From: Zoroaster sp. YZ-2022
Taxonomy: Eukaryota > Echinodermata > Asteroidea > Forcipulatida > Zoroasteridae
Assembly: GCA_029582265.1 (NCBI GenBank)
Contig: CM055821.1
Span: forward strand, 42,041,694 to 42,105,693
Direction of reading: 5' to 3'
DNA: 64,000 nucleotides
The translations under genes were made by a program, and so were the position numbers. Below the pieces are notes generated by a model. The model was not told the DNA's origin. It saw only the letters and a list, made by a program, of their open reading frames with translations, and ran no database searches. Shown here piece after piece: positions 33,313 to 46,916 of the stretch (position 1 is the first letter of the stretch; the number at the start of each line of letters is the position of its first letter).

Positions 33313-34711
33313 TAATACAAGTACAGATCGAACATTCTGAATATAATTATAACACAAATTTGATACAACGCGCCATAGAGAATTAATGGTAGTATAGTTA
33401 TATTGAGTGAGACTCAGATCTTTTCAAAAATATTCTTGTTAATATGCCATGAAGTGCTTTAAAAAAAAGAATGAAATCTGGAAAAAATATGCAAATCGCA
33501 ATGACGTCATATAATTACATCATCAGGTGTCCTAATTACAGTAAAACAAACGTTATTATAACGAAAATCATTCTCCGGAACCAAGAATGGAGAAATCGTA
33601 ATTATGTAAATTTTCTTATATTTACTATACGTGATCTTTACTTCAGTCCGTCGAAATCTGAGTTCAAAAATTCAAAGAATGTAAACTGCCACATTCAATA
33701 ACACGTTTAAAGTAAGCATGCATTCTACCGGTAGTTAGCAAGCAGAGAAAAGCAGAGTTAATTTAAATTAAACTTTATCTAGAAAAAACGCGAAATAGAA
33801 ATTTCATGAAATAGGGCAAGGTCACCAATAATAATTAAATACAATAAAATGCAATCGCCTGATTGATCCCAAAGTTGCGGCTTGAAGAATTTGAAATTTT
33901 CTTTTAATATTGATCAAATAGGTGAGTGTACGACCATGCCATACAATCCTGATTCTGCACTCTTAAACTTTTTAGATTGAAAATCACTCTTAACCATGAT
34001 TTTAAACTAGTAACACCAAACTTCAAAAGATCTGTCACTTGTTTTTAATCAAATAGAATGAATTTCAATAAAAAAGAGAACAACCTGACATCTGTGTTCA
34101 TGGGTCTGATCATGCATGGATACAAATTATGTTTTCAAATGGGCATAGGGCGTAGTATATAATTGCGCTTTACTGGATTTGAGCAACCCAAAAGGTTCCA
34201 GCTAAGAGAGATCTGTCCACCAGCATCACTATGGTCCATTATACCAACCTTAGACCTTATGATATGTTTCAATGGTTTTGCTGGCATATTTTCACAGCCT
34301 GAACATGAAATAGCTCTATTGTTTATTTTTCTAATATATACATAATTATGTAAATTATACATTAAGAACATGTGTTTTAAAACATGTACAATCTTTAAAA
34401 TGATGGAACGTACATGTATACATATTTGAAGAAAACCTGTAAAAATAAACGACCCTTCTTAAATTAACTTATGTCCATTTTTTTAGATTTAAAAAGAAAT
34501 GTTTTAATTAAGAAACAGCATGCCTATCTAGGCCGATTGTAAACAATTGTAAATTTGCTCCACCACGGCAGGAAGTTGAAGCAATATCCTGCCTCTAACA
34601 CTTGAGAGGTCATATTCAACATGGCTCTGTCCATGGCTCTTGTGAAGGTTGTAAATGATGTGAGCTGATGACTCTTAACCTTTTCATTACCAGCCACACT
34701 TTTATGTAAAA

Positions 34712-36232
34712 CCCTGTCACACCAGGGGCTGCGATCGGGCTGCGCTCTGGGCCGCCCGACCACAAAATCATGAAAGCGCAGAGGTGAGCGCAGTAAGGTG
34801 CTCCTAGAACGGATCGATGACGCGGTGGAAACTCGCTTGGTCGGGGAGAGGAACGCCGCCATGGTCGCCCTGGGACGCCTGACCGCGGCGACCGTTCAGT
34901 ATGCATGCAAAATGGTCGCCGAGCTCCGGCTTTGCTTTCTGATCAGATCGCTGTAAGGACTGGTACGGTCGCAGCGGCAGCGCAAAGCGAGCGGCATCAG
35001 CGCAAAGCAGGCGCAGCAGCAACGAGACGCACACGAGCTTCTTTAATGGTCGCAGCGGGGAAATAATCTTTGTCCGCTGCGGGGTCTGTACTGAAGTTCT
35101 CACTACGTCCATTGCGATGTCGCTACGTCTCTCCCGTCCTTGTTGCGCTGTTACCGCGCTTCACGGAGCGTTAATGACTTCTTCCCGCTCGTACAACGCG
35201 TCCACACGGAGCTGCCGCACTGCGACTATGCCGCTCGCTTATACGCCCATGCGCGTCCAATAAGAGCGCGCCAGGGTGTTCTAAAGATCACCATATATCG
35301 GCCGTCGTCGTGCATTGCCGTCGCGTCGCCTGTGCAAAGGTCGTCCGTCGCGTCGTGCCGCTCGCCTTTCCGCGTCGTGCCGTCGCCTGTCCATCGCCTG
35401 TTTTCAATTGACAGTGCATTTATATGGTGGCTGTGGGTTCCGTCGTCCGTCGCGCAGCCGTGCCGTCGTCCGTCGCGTCTTGCCGTCGCGATCTTCGCCG
35501 TCGCGTCTTCAGCCGTCGCGTCGCCGTCGTCGCGTCGCCGGGTGGCGCTGTTGTGCCTCTGGTGGCGCACTTCTGTCCTCCATTGATTGCTAATAATGAG
35601 AGGGTACCACAGGCACAACAGCGCCACCCAGAGGCACACAACAACCACCCCGGGCGATGCGTGCGACGGGCGACGCGACGGGCGACGCGACGGCAAGAAC
35701 GCGACGGACTATTTCTTTACAACACCACGACTGGCAACTTCCTGACTGGCACCTGACGCGACGGACGACGCGACGGACGACGGGCGACGCGACGTGCGAC
35801 GCGACGAGCGACAGCGACGGTGCGACGCGACAGACGGCACGACGCGACGGGCGACGCGACGGCACGACGCGACGGACGACGCACGGACGACGGCGACGCG
35901 ATCGTGCGACCGCGACGGGCGACGTACGACGGTACGACGACAAACGACGGCACGACGCGACGGACGACGGAACCCACAGCCACATATAAATCAATTGAAA
36001 ACGGAAGCGACGCGACAGGCTGGCACGACGCCGCACGACTTTATTTGGCTGCGAAAGGGGCGGCTACGACTCTTTGACGACGGACGACGCGCACAGCACG
36101 ACGACGGACTGACGGCACATAAGGCGACGCGATGCATAACTTTGACGCGACGCACATATAAGCGTCTTGAAGACACCATACAATGGCGATCTTCCGACGT
36201 TTGCAGTAGGCTCACAGTACGATCCCACGCGT

Positions 36233-36267
<35 letters not shown>

Positions 36268-37077
36268 CGGCACACCATTTACCCGTTGTGGGGTCCAAAA
36301 CACAATGGACACGTGGTACTCCCACAAGGCAACTAGATAAATCTTGTACCCCACAGGAGAATTATATAGAAAAGGGATAATAGAGACGAACAAAGGAATA
36401 CCCCACAAATCATGATGTGCGTGTGTGTGTGTGTGTGTGTGGGGTGTGTGTGTGTGTGTGAGGTGTGTGTGTGTGTGTGTGTGTGTGAGGTGATTACGTA
36501 CACACCACATTCGTTGTTGGGGTCCCAAAACACAATAGAACAATTGGACCCCCACAAGGTAACTATAGAAAATCTTGTACCCCCACAGGAGAATTATGAA
36601 AGGGATAATAGAACGAACAAAGGGAATACCCCACAAATCAATGTGCGTGAGAGGGTGTTATTGTGTGTGTGTGCTGTGTGTGTGTGTGTGCTGTGCCACA
36701 CACACACGTATAATGCCACCGTCCAGCGGAAGGAAAGCGGACTGATGACTGGCGGTCGCAGCGGGTCTGTTATACTCGCCGCGCGCGGACATCGAACGTT
36801 TCGAGAACGTACATTGCGGACGTCGCGGGGCGTAACGCGAGCGCGCGCTGGCGGTCGCGTAGAGCGCCGTGGGAGCGCGTTCGAACTCCACACTGGACGA
36901 GATGGGAGCGCGGTGGGTCGCAGCAGGGCGCCCCGTGGCGCGATGGGGCGTACGTAAAATCTTCGTCGTTGTTTGAGCATTTTCGACAAGACAGTTTTCC
37001 GCGATCTTAATGCGTTTTGCTGTACCCAAGAGAATTAGCGCACAGCGGCTCCGTCCGTCGCAATAAGTGTGACAGGG
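34712..37077. mobile_element. GC-rich hairpin transposon, second copy
   Basis: Copy of 10,591-12,673 with ends CCCTGTCAC and GTGTGACAGGG. The GACGCGACGG hairpin (about 35,270-36,190) and GT-rich units (about 36,230-36,700) differ strongly in unit number and run length, as expected for repeats in poor consensus. Confidence 0.65.
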
Positions 37078-37694
37078 GCTTTAAGAGAGTACCCTTCTTT
37101 ACCACAGTAATTAGGAGCCCAATGTCACTTCAGCACCAGTGGGTTTTCACAATTTCATTGAAATTGCGCCCTCACTCGCTTGCTTAGTGTAATAGACACT
37201 ATATTTTTGTTGACATGTGTACTGTACATACCAAATGGCTCAGAAGATATGTTGTATGTATACAAAATGATGTAAAAAGTAACTATACAAAAGGGAGGAA
37301 AATATTGTGCATATTTTAAAGTAAATTAAGCAAGCAAAAACAATGAAATAATTAGATCAATATTTACACTGAAGAAAAGAAAAATAATACAAATGGGTTG
37401 ATATTTTCAGAAATTTGTAATATAATATAAATACATGCAAATACAGTACATAATATAGATTTCTTTCCATGTGAAAAACAATAACTTGGGTGAGATTTTG
37501 GGGATTTTGTTTGGTTTTCTACTTGGAAATGAACCATTTACTTGTATTCAGTGTACATACTATCACAATCCATGCTACACACCTCACCCCTACCCTTCAA
37601 TTCAATGTTGGGTTTTTGGACTGTAATCTGCGGCTCGTCCGACCTTTCCCAACGATGAATTGGGGTTGAAAGAAAGGTTGAGAACAAATAGTAC

Positions 37695-40600
37695 AGATTT
37701 ACAATCAAAGGATGTGGTATTTCTCAAAGCAAGGAACTATGCACATAGGTTGTGTACATTGTTTACAGATCATCTTTGTTTGTTTTCGCCTGCTAATTTG
37801 CGGTTACTGCAAACAATGCAGTCGCGTTTCTTTCCATTGTGGTTTTGCCAGGATGGTGTTGTTGCCCAGTCAACTGGATAGGAATATGATATCTCAACTG
37901 ACTTGTTGCGTATTACGTTCCCCAACCCAACAGCAAGCTCCTGTACAATCCCTATATAGAAAATCAAGGTTACTGACATTTTTGTTCCTCTTTATGCTGG
38001 TGAATATTATCTGCTATTGACAATACAGATATCTCAACTGTATGGAAAAACTCTTTTCCACCATTTCAAGCTTCTGTGTGTATGATCATTGGCGCACCCA
38101 AGGTGGGGGGGTTTAGCTTGAGCCCCCAGGCCCCAGGGCCTATGATGTTTTGTTGTTTTTTAAAAGAAGGAGCCAGGAAAAGAGCAAATCTGAGCCCAAG
38201 TCTTGTCTGCGACAGAGTGAGTTCGGCAAGGAGTAGTTAGGGCAGTGGTACAAGGATGGGGATCTCAGGAGTTTCCAAGCCCTCCTCACAATGTTTTCCA
38301 TTTATTCCACTCACTATATATTTACGGCGTTGCGTATGCATGTGCATGTAAGCTTGATGGGCCACCAGTATATATAACAAGCATTTTACACATTCATTCT
38401 CCCCCGCCTGCCATGGTGCAAATTTTTTCCTGGATCCGAGGAGCAGCTTTACTTAATTTATTTTCATTTTCTGTTGTCCGTTTCTCTTGTTGAGGTCGTT
38501 GACTGTCGTTGAGTTACTCGTAAAATTTAAACACGCCCGCAGTATAATCAACTCCTTTCAGTTTATGTACAATGGCCCCCAGGATTGGGTTTAATTTACA
38601 AAAGATTATGTGATACTCTTTTTAGCAAACACCGATTGGATAATATTGGGTTTTGGTTTTGCTGCATAAATTCGTGTTTGAAAAATTTAGCTCCGCTTGA
38701 ATGATCCACAAACTTTACGTCCACGCAATGAAAGTATTTAACTATGAGAGAAATCTTGCAAACGAAACAAGCTCAAGTTCTTTACATCAAGAGGAGGAAA
38801 TTATATGGAAGGTAAAAACCCTACGAGGTCCCGAATCATGCCATAATGTCTTCTTTTATGACTAGAAACCACCAGGAAAACGAACATGGTTGCCGTAGGT
38901 TTCACTTGACAAAACACGACTGAGGGACCTGGCTGCAACCGCTGCCAGCGGTTATGGTTTGGGTCATGTCTCTCTCCCCATTATTTGGATTTCAAATAAA
39001 AATATTTTGAGCCCCCCTCCCACAATCAAATCCTGGGTGCGCCACTGTGTATGATTGTAGTACTGAAAACATTGGTCGGCAATCAGTTCCACCCCATGTT
39101 TTTGTTGTAATCTTCAATACAATTGGGCCATAACATCACGAAATCCACTTGAAATTTTATTACACCGACATTTGCTTTTGGACCAAATCAGTGTTGCCAA
39201 CATTAGTTAAAAAGTGTTACAGATTTTTGTCTTGCCAAACGATACACACCGTTGCCCACCTTTCACCCCAAAAAATGGGTCATCCCCTTTCTTCATATTA
39301 TTGTTTTTGGGGGTTTTGCGGCCTGGGTATTCCCCTGTGTAGGTGTAACGAACAGTTCCCCAACATCCAGAATCCTATAGTTTAGAAAGTTTAGCTAAAA
39401 GAGCTGGGCTTGTATAGTAATTATCACAATATATTTACGTGTCCTTATTCTCAAGTCCATGGACCAGATCCAATGACGACTTTTCCTGCAACTGTTGGGT
39501 TTGGTGGATTGGCAGTCTGACTGGACTCTGAATCTGCTGTACGTCTGCATCATAAACAGTTTAAAAGGTGCCGTCGCGACGTCGGCTCCATGTACATTTC
39601 CAAACACACGTGGCAATCCCTGTGTCCTGTTGTTTTTAGGCATATACTGAACAAAACTTAAGCGTCCCTTGAATTTCAAGTCATACTCTCGTCTGAGAAT
39701 AGATTCTACAGGGTTATACTGGTTTGAGAAACTCTGGACGAGGACTTCTATCAAGGGCCGAATTTTTGGAAAGTTTGTCGTTTAGCCAAAGGCTCTACGA
39801 AATTTGGTTATTTGAGGATGTGGAGGAACCGAAGAATTGAACTGAACCGATTACGGGACATGATCGACGGACGAAATGGGATGTGAAGAATTTTCAGATG
39901 TCGACCAATTACATCTTGTATTGAGAGGATTTGTTTATGCCCATAGCAATGAGAAGTGCCACAAATGCCATCATTTCACCAGAATGTTGGTGGGTTGCCA
40001 GGAGCATTGTTGGATTCAGTGATTTGGAGTCTATGTTGTTGCTGCATAGGCGATTAGTCTCGTCGACGAGCATATCCCACACGAGTTGACAAAATACAGC
40101 TTGAAGATCTCACACTGCCGACAGTGTAGCAAAGTCGCGAGTGGGGGCCAGGATTTCAGTGAACCCACAGTCCCACACACACGTAATGTGTCTCGTCGTT
40201 CCCCAACCGGATCAAAATCTAATTCTGTCGTCCCTCCTTGATCTCGACCGGCTGTCACCTTGGTAGGATGAAACGCTGCAACAGAAAAACAAGGCAAAGG
40301 AGGATTAATCTCGGTCCTACAATAAATACTAATATCTCAATGCTAACTTGTTGCATGTGTAGGCCACAGGGGTCATGCAAGATGAGCCAATATTGTGCTG
40401 AAAAGAAATATGGCGGCTTCATCCACTCCACTCTAAAACTCAGTTGCCGAAATTTTCTTGTTTTAATGTGGGATTGTGAATGTGAATTCCCCAACTTTTT
40501 GCACATAATACGACCTATATAGGGCCTTTCGAATACAGAGGCTATCTCTTTTGGAAGCTTGAGACTAAGAGTGTAGTGTATTTTCAGCTTGTTGACGCTA

Positions 40601-41124
40601 AATAGCAGACGACCGGCAATGGGTGGATGTTAACATTTCCCTATGCTATCTATACATCAACTTGCTGTTTCAATTAATACAATATATTACTCAACAAACT
40701 ACTAAAAATTGCAGGTACGTTTCACTTGAGCACTTTGTGCCTAGACTTTTTGACCCAGTCCAGGGGTGGGGATTTGGTAGAAATCCTATTCAAGGGATCC
40801 ATTTTCTAAATTTACATTTTCAACTCCAACAGTTGTACCCCCTTGAGCATATAAAAAAAATGCATCCAATATTTACGCTATTAGCCTGGGAAAATAAGTG
40901 AATTACATTAATTTGCATTGGGCCAGGAAGAGTAACGTTAACTGTTATTAGTTATTCATTTTTTACTGTGATTTAGGCCTACCTCTTGTCAGTCTTGAAC
41001 GAATTTCCGCTGAAGTTCTACTATAGATATGTGCTGTTGTCATCCGTTTACTTCGTCATATGATTCTGAGCCACTGTCTGCCAAAATCTCAGCCAAAATG
41101 CCATCATTTTATGTCCGTTTCCAT
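37695..41124 (-). pseudogene. piggyBac transposase, second copy with same hAT insertion
   Basis: Copy of 13,268-16,628. ATG near 41,124, intron in the same place, exon 2 pieces such as VIVIITIQAQLF near 39,400-39,440 out of frame, C-terminal finger KRDCIVCSNRKL near 37,800. The in-frame TGA before the donor and the hAT-type MITE (38,087-39,047, flanked by TGTATGAT) are shared with the first copy. The piggyBac end is at TTAA 41,363-41,366. Confidence 0.8.
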
Positions 41125-41366
41125 TTATGATTGCAACTAAAAAGTGAAGTGGCGCTTTTTTTTATGAACCAATAAACATTTCATTCCTGTCAATGAGGGC
41201 GCCAAACATAAAAAACCGCTCGAGCATTTTCAGGTGGTGAATTAAGTAGTAACCGTGAGGCGTCAAGGGTGCGTGCCGATTCCCGGCACCTTTGGAACCA
41301 CACGGATCAAACGTATGTCACAAACAAGGCTCCTTTTAGAGCCCGTGGGATCGAAAAGGGGTTTAA

Positions 41367-42829
41367 TGCAAAGTGTACGCATCTTCCCTTGGACATACAA
41401 ACATATGCCCATGGTAGAGTTCCCACAAAAACAATATATATTTTAAAATATTACTGCTTTAGTTATCTTTTACAACTCTACTCTTGCCGTATTAATTAAG
41501 GGACTGACACTCAAAACAATTAAAACAGTTTTAAAAATAATACCAATTTCTAAATTTACCTGAGGTGTAACTTTTTTCAATTATTAAATGGTAGTTTATT
41601 TGACAATTTGTTTATTAAATAGGATGGATTTAAACTAGGAAACACATTTTAGACCCATATTAAATATCAATTTATTTTTTTAGTTGGGTTTGTAGAGAAT
41701 TTGCTCCTTGGCAGAATGATTAAGCAATATCCTGCCTCAACACTTGAGTGGTCCTATTCAACATGTCTGACCATGGCTCAGGTATTGTCTACAGACACGT
41801 GTCTACAGATCTCTGCATTCATATAAGGTGTGAAACCAAGTCCATCTATTGTGAACGATTTCGTTCAAAAATTTTGCACATACAACTGCGATGCAAAAAA
41901 TTAATTTAAATTGCATAAACCTAACCAAAACATTTTTTTTTGTGTATGCGCAGTCAGTGTGAATTTTGTATTATTATCAAATTAAAAGTATTTAAAAAGT
42001 GAGTAGTGTGCATAGGTAAAGGTGCTGTGTTTTTTAAGGCTTAAAACTACTTTCGTTTGGCTTCATAATATGAATGTCGTTAAGAACACACTCAGATTTG
42101 TCCTCTATTACAGTGTATGTATACAACCCCATAGGGTGGGGTTTGTAAAAAAAAAAAGGATTAAACAAGTTAATCACCCCTTCAATTTCGCACCTTCACC
42201 CTATGTTTGCTTTGAGAGGCGAATTAGTTTTGAATCTCGCCGGTAGCCAACATACAGCGTGAGGTCATCTGCCTGTAATCAATGCAATACATTGGCATGT
42301 GTGGAAGGTTGGTTTATAAGAGTGTGCAGTGTTATATCGTAAGGGGGTATAGAGTCATGTGCATACTCGGATGAAAATCCTATAGGAAAGAAAAGAACAG
42401 TGAATCCATCCCGGATCACTGTTATACTGTTAAAATAATCTAATCCTAATCCTCTAAATAATAATTAAAGTCATTCCTTGAAAAGAAAACTAACATAACA
42501 TAACATTCATTTTATCATGGAGGAATGTTCTAACTTCCTCCTCCAATGTGTTTTACATAGTGTATTGTTCCAGAATAAGTACATGTAGTGTTGTAGCGGG
42601 GTAAGCTACTGAATTTGTTTGGGCGCATATTCAAAGGCAACAGTGAATTTGCGGAAAAGGGGTTCGAAAAAGAAAGATTCCCTAAAGTTTGAAGAGACTA
42701 AAAGCGATTTCAGTTAATTTGTTTCATGATTTCCTTTTCTTTTTGATTATTTATATTTTTAAAGAAAGTTACAGTTGCTTTAGAATCCCATCTATTAAAA
42801 GCACTGGCTCTTACTTGGCTGTGAACACT
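41367..42829. other. non-coding stretch, copy of 16,857-18,262
   Basis: No gene seen; same content as 16,857-18,262 with indels. Confidence 0.5.
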
Positions 42830-43069
42830 CATTTTTATGGGGTATACTATAGACGCATATTTTGGAAGGCAAGGCAACACAAACATGTAGGCGGCGTGAA
42901 TGAAAAAAAAGTGCAGATCCTTTCTTGTATTTTTAGTCATATGAAACGTATTGGAATAAGTCACAATGAGGGTTGCGCTCAGATGATTTGCAAAAAGCAT
43001 AGCTAGCTTTCAAACTGCAACTGGACGGATGAATAACTTTGAATATGTCTGGGATTTTTAATAAAGTAA

Positions 43070-43325
43070 TTAAAATGCAATTCACAAGCCTCCCGTGTAT
43101 TTTCAATTTTGATGAGAAAATCATCCAGGTATAGCAATGACCCCATTACAACCACGACGTTGCATCATGAGAGAGATAGACGGAGTAAATCAATGAAAAA
43201 TGCACGGCGCACGTTTATCTCCAAATGGAAGTTTAGTGCCATTTAAATAAGTCATCGGGATGACAGGAACATACCGATAAGTTAACTTTTGAGATCCGCA
43301 CTTTGAAGTCATATTTTTTGATTCC
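43070..43325 (-). pseudogene. DIRS/LTR-type reverse transcriptase fragment (copy 1)
   Basis: Read leftward: a degraded match to the RT palm start (HPDD segment near 43,260), then TKLPFGDKRAPCIFH, a stop, FTPSISLMMQRRGCNG and, after a one-base shift, YLDDFLI at 43,115-43,135, the catalytic YxDD box. The combination of HPDD, LPFG-RAP-IFHR and YLDDFLI is typical of RTs from DIRS-like and LTR-type elements. Only about 85 codons remain. Two related fragments lie at 49,540-49,780 and 56,670-56,915. Confidence 0.65.
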
Positions 43326-43329
43326 CTGC

Positions 43330-44323
43330 GTTAAAACACTGGAGAAATGTATTCAAAGAGATTCGAAAAGTTGGATGAGACAAAAACTTCCTGAAATTGG
43401 AACGATGAAAACACACATTTTATTCTATTTGGATGCATCGTCAGCAATTGTCTAAAGTTTCTCTTCCATTTATTACAATTTGGTGACTCATGCAGATAAC
43501 CCCCTCATCACAAGCACGTAATTTGGGTGTTATATTTTGACTCGACAATGACTTTAAAAACCTCATATCTCCAACATTGTTCGCATATCATCATTCATCA
43601 TCGAAATATTAGCCGAATAAGGGAAATACTTGAATAAAAGTGCTGCTGAACAAATTATACATGCGTTTGTCACATACGTCTCGATAACAGGGAATGACTC
43701 CTTTCACGGTCTCCCCAAGAATCAAAATACTCTCGTACTTCAGCACATACAAAAACTTACAGCAGCTCGTGTTGTGACTTTTGTCCCGAGAAGTATGCCA
43801 TATCACACCAATCTTGAAAGAAACACTGGCTTCCTGTAACTTCACACTGAAGAATTGTTTTTAAACTTATGCTAATTGTTCACAATCTTTTTAACAACAT
43901 TGCTCCAATTTATATTTCGAACTGGCTTCTTAAAGCTTTCTACACTCCATCACGCAATTTGCGCTCCAGCAACATGTCACTCCTAAAGGAACCACCTTCA
44001 AAACGGAACTGGGGTGATAGGTCTTTTTCTGTCGCGGCTCGGAGACTCTGGAATCATCTTCCAACAAAACTCGAATCTTGTCATGGTATAACTAGATTTA
44101 AGTCGATGCTTAAAACTCATCTTATGTCACAATTCTTCAAAGATGATGTATATTTGTAATTGCATTGTAAATACATGTATCTCAGTACATATTTTTTTTC
44201 TCCTATGCTATCATTGTATATTGTTTGTATTCATGTTTTCTTTCTTTGTTTCCGCGCCTTGAGCGCCCAGCAGGGTGGATATGTGCGCGCTACAAATCTT
44301 TATTATTATTATTTTTTTTCCAT
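43330..44323 (+). mobile_element. L2/CR1-like LINE, 3' end only
   Basis: 5'-truncated non-LTR retrotransposon. It ends with a short 3' untranslated tail CGCCTTGAGCGCCCAGCAGG ... GTGCGCGCTACAAATC and an (ATT)n run, the kind of microsatellite end seen in L2/CR1 elements. Its insertion separates the RT relic from block A; in the sister copies this spot holds the fold-back MITE at 49,784 and 56,924. The left boundary is approximate. Confidence 0.7.
43470..44159 (+). pseudogene. LINE reverse transcriptase C-terminal domain
   Basis: Frame-shifting pieces in order: NLGVIF (43,525), KSAAEQIIHAFVTYVSITGN (43,634-43,693), LPKNQNTLVLQHIQKLTAAR (43,712-43,771), then an open stretch to the TAA at 44,157-44,159 with IAPIYISNWL, YTPSRNLRSSN and the signature FSVAARRLWNHLP. 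These are the conserved C-terminal blocks downstream of the RT palm in L2/CR1/Jockey-group LINEs. No catalytic RT residues are included, so this copy is dead. Confidence 0.8.
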
Positions 44324-44324
44324 G

Positions 44325-46240
44325 TCTTCCCAGCACGTTATCTAAAATATGGGCAGCAAATTGTGGTGCGCTTTCATCTTTTTCAAGTTTCGGATCGAAA
44401 TTTAAGTCTGAAGCTATATGTACATGTACACGTGATGTATAGTCTACACTGATGTTTGGAACGGCACTAACACAAACAACCTGGGCCTACCCATTGAATT
44501 ATTTTGGCGTGAAAGAAAAGTATTTTTAGTCAGTCATGAAACGTGTTGAAATGAGCCGTTGCGCTCGGATGACTTTCAAAAAGTATACTTAGCTTTCAAA
44601 CTGATGCAACTGGAGGATGATTAATGATGTCTGGGGTACTTTTCAGGATGTCTGGTTTTTAATAGAATATTCCACCAAATGTACACTGGTGTATTGACGA
44701 AGAAACCCATATAAATCCTGATATTTTGAGATATCTTCAAACACACATTCTGGGGAATATGGTTTATTTTTTTAAATAAGGGAACTATAACATCTCAAAT
44801 GGCATCTCAAATTACATCTAAATATACTGAGACCTGGAAAAAGAAACGCAGTCCGAGGACAGCAAAAGAAACACATAGTCAAGTCCAAAGGTCTTATCAA
44901 GTTTTCAAACAGAAGACAAACCATTTGATTTTAATCACTCATTTAATGAAGAATTTTAATCATTGATTACGAGTGAGCTGGTCGCTTTTCAGAGCCGAAA
45001 GTGACTGTTGAATGTGAAAATCTTGCAATGCAATTTCAGCAGTCACTTTCAGCCCCTAGAAAGTTACATTTTTCATTAAAACAAGGATGAAAATCAAAAC
45101 ACGGTCTTATGTCTTTTTAACAACTCGACAAGATTTCCTCGAACTTGCGCGTTTCTTCTTGCTGTTCAATATATTAAACAAATTCTTAATATTTATCAGT
45201 GGAGAAGTACAAAATGCACAAACTCTGCATCATACATGCAAAAATACTTTTGCCTGGCGGAAATCTCCCAGGTACTCTAAAAGGTCACGCAATGTGTAAA
45301 CGAATCACATACGGTAATGTAAACAAACACAGAAATAATAGAGAATCGGTGAACATGTTCAAGTCATGTTTGTACTTACTCTTCGCTTAAACTGTCTCAT
45401 TGGTTATTTTATTTTATTACTTTTAGGCAGGCTGATATAGTTTAAGGTAACCTCTGCTCATAATATATATATAATTATGTTGTGTTGTCTTAAAGTTCAT
45501 ATGTAAGAAAATAAACAATTGTTCAATGTAAAATCGGCATATCATGAATACGAAATTTACGCATTTTTACACTGATTCTCATTTTGTTTGCCCACAACAG
45601 AAAACCCTGACTATATTTACCGTATTGACACATGATACAAGTATGAAGATACGTAATTAATTATAACTTTGGTATTCAGATATGCAGTATTAAAATCATT
45701 TAATATAGAAAAGAATAATGCAGAAGAAAATGTATGTGGCGAGTTTCGGAGAAGAAACAAATATGTATCACTTTTGCTGACTATATTCCGACAGCCCACA
45801 CTTTTCCGACTGCCAACTCCGACAAATTTATCCGGCCAAGGCCTACTGGCCAGTAGTGTAGCTCATGAGATGGCACTTGCCCCTGCCCTGTTTTGACATA
45901 TAAATTACGAAAATAAAGAAAATTGTTTCGTCTATGGAACGGAATAATACTACTTAGAGCTACAGAGCTTAGAGCTAATATTCCAACTGCCCAATACACG
46001 TTTTTCCCGAGTCGGACAAAAAAACTGAAAAATTTACAGGACTTTTAGAAATGTTATCCCGACAGAACGGAAAGCACTAGAATATCCAGAACGGGTAATT
46101 GGTCAACGAACAGCTTCGTCACATCAGGTCAGGGTTATCTGCATGTGTGGTTCAGAATTACTAAATAATAGAATTGGATTCTAAGTTTTAGTTAGATAGA
46201 TTCAACCTTAAGCTCTTAACTTTAAACGCCACCAATCTTC
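44325..46240. repeat. segmental repeat block A, copy 1
   Basis: From CCCAGCACGTTATCTAAA to about 46,240; matches 50,105-50,150 plus 50,695-52,430 and, more distantly, 57,255-58,440. It contains a degraded version of the hairpin seen at 51,127-51,432 and the piece CCGACAGCCCACA ... GGCCAAGGCCTACTGGCC near 45,790-45,850. No gene. Confidence 0.8.
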
Positions 46241-46312
46241 GTACGCCAAATCTTGAGCCTTAGCCTTTAATCTTTTACTTATATATTTATTTATTTTGCT
46301 GTTTTTTAGATA

Positions 46313-46916
46313 GGGTGTCCCATAAAAAGAGTATACCGAAATCAGATCAAAATTACTAGTAATGAGCAAAACTACTTCTAGCCCCATATATGGGGAAGAA
46401 ATATATCCTCTAGAAAAGGGTAGGAATGTCCTCTTTTAATGGTATACAGCTTGTGATGTTTAAAGAGCATTGATGAGCAAATTATGACAGATGTGAAGGG
46501 TACTGTAAAGCAGGACAAAACCAAGTTTTGAACATGTTGAACAACAAATCTCAACCATGCAAGTGCAGAATACACCAAATGCCTTTGTTTTTTCAACACA
46601 TTCTTGAAAACAAGGAATGTACCTAAACAATGTAATCTTTGTTTTTGCTACTTACCTCAAAAGTTTAATGTGCAGGTTTTTAAAATGCTTTTGGACCTTT
46701 GTTATTCAAATATGCAAACTTGTCACAGTCCTGCTTTCAGTACCCTTAACATCTGTCTAATTTGTTCACTCATCTGTGTCAATAACATCACAAGCTGTAT
46801 ACCATTGCAAAGAGGACATTCTGCCCTTTCTAGAGATATATTTCTCTTTCCCATATATAAAGTAGTTTTGCCATTACAGTAATTTTTATCTCGGTATACT
46901 TTTTATGGGGACACCC
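46313..46916. mobile_element. mariner-type MITE with about 220-bp inverted arms (copy 1)
   Basis: Ends GGGTGTCCCATAAAAAG and CTTTTTATGGGGACACCC; the CAGGGTGTCC start is clearer in copy 2 (53,436). Arms pair through TATACCATTGCAAAGAGGAC and the CCCATATATAAAGTAG region. Mariner-like TIRs often start this way and the flanks are TA-rich. No transposase. Confidence 0.7.

Larger units (their letters stand above)
23987..42829. repeat. second, error-rich copy of 1-18,262
   Basis: Collinear with the first 18,262 bases from ACTTTGAGC to GTGAACACT with no rearrangement, 18,843 bases long because of many small insertions, fewer deletions and some substitutions spread over coding and non-coding DNA alike. 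It continues at 42,830 with CATTTTTATGGGG where the first copy runs into the N gap. Confidence 0.95.
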
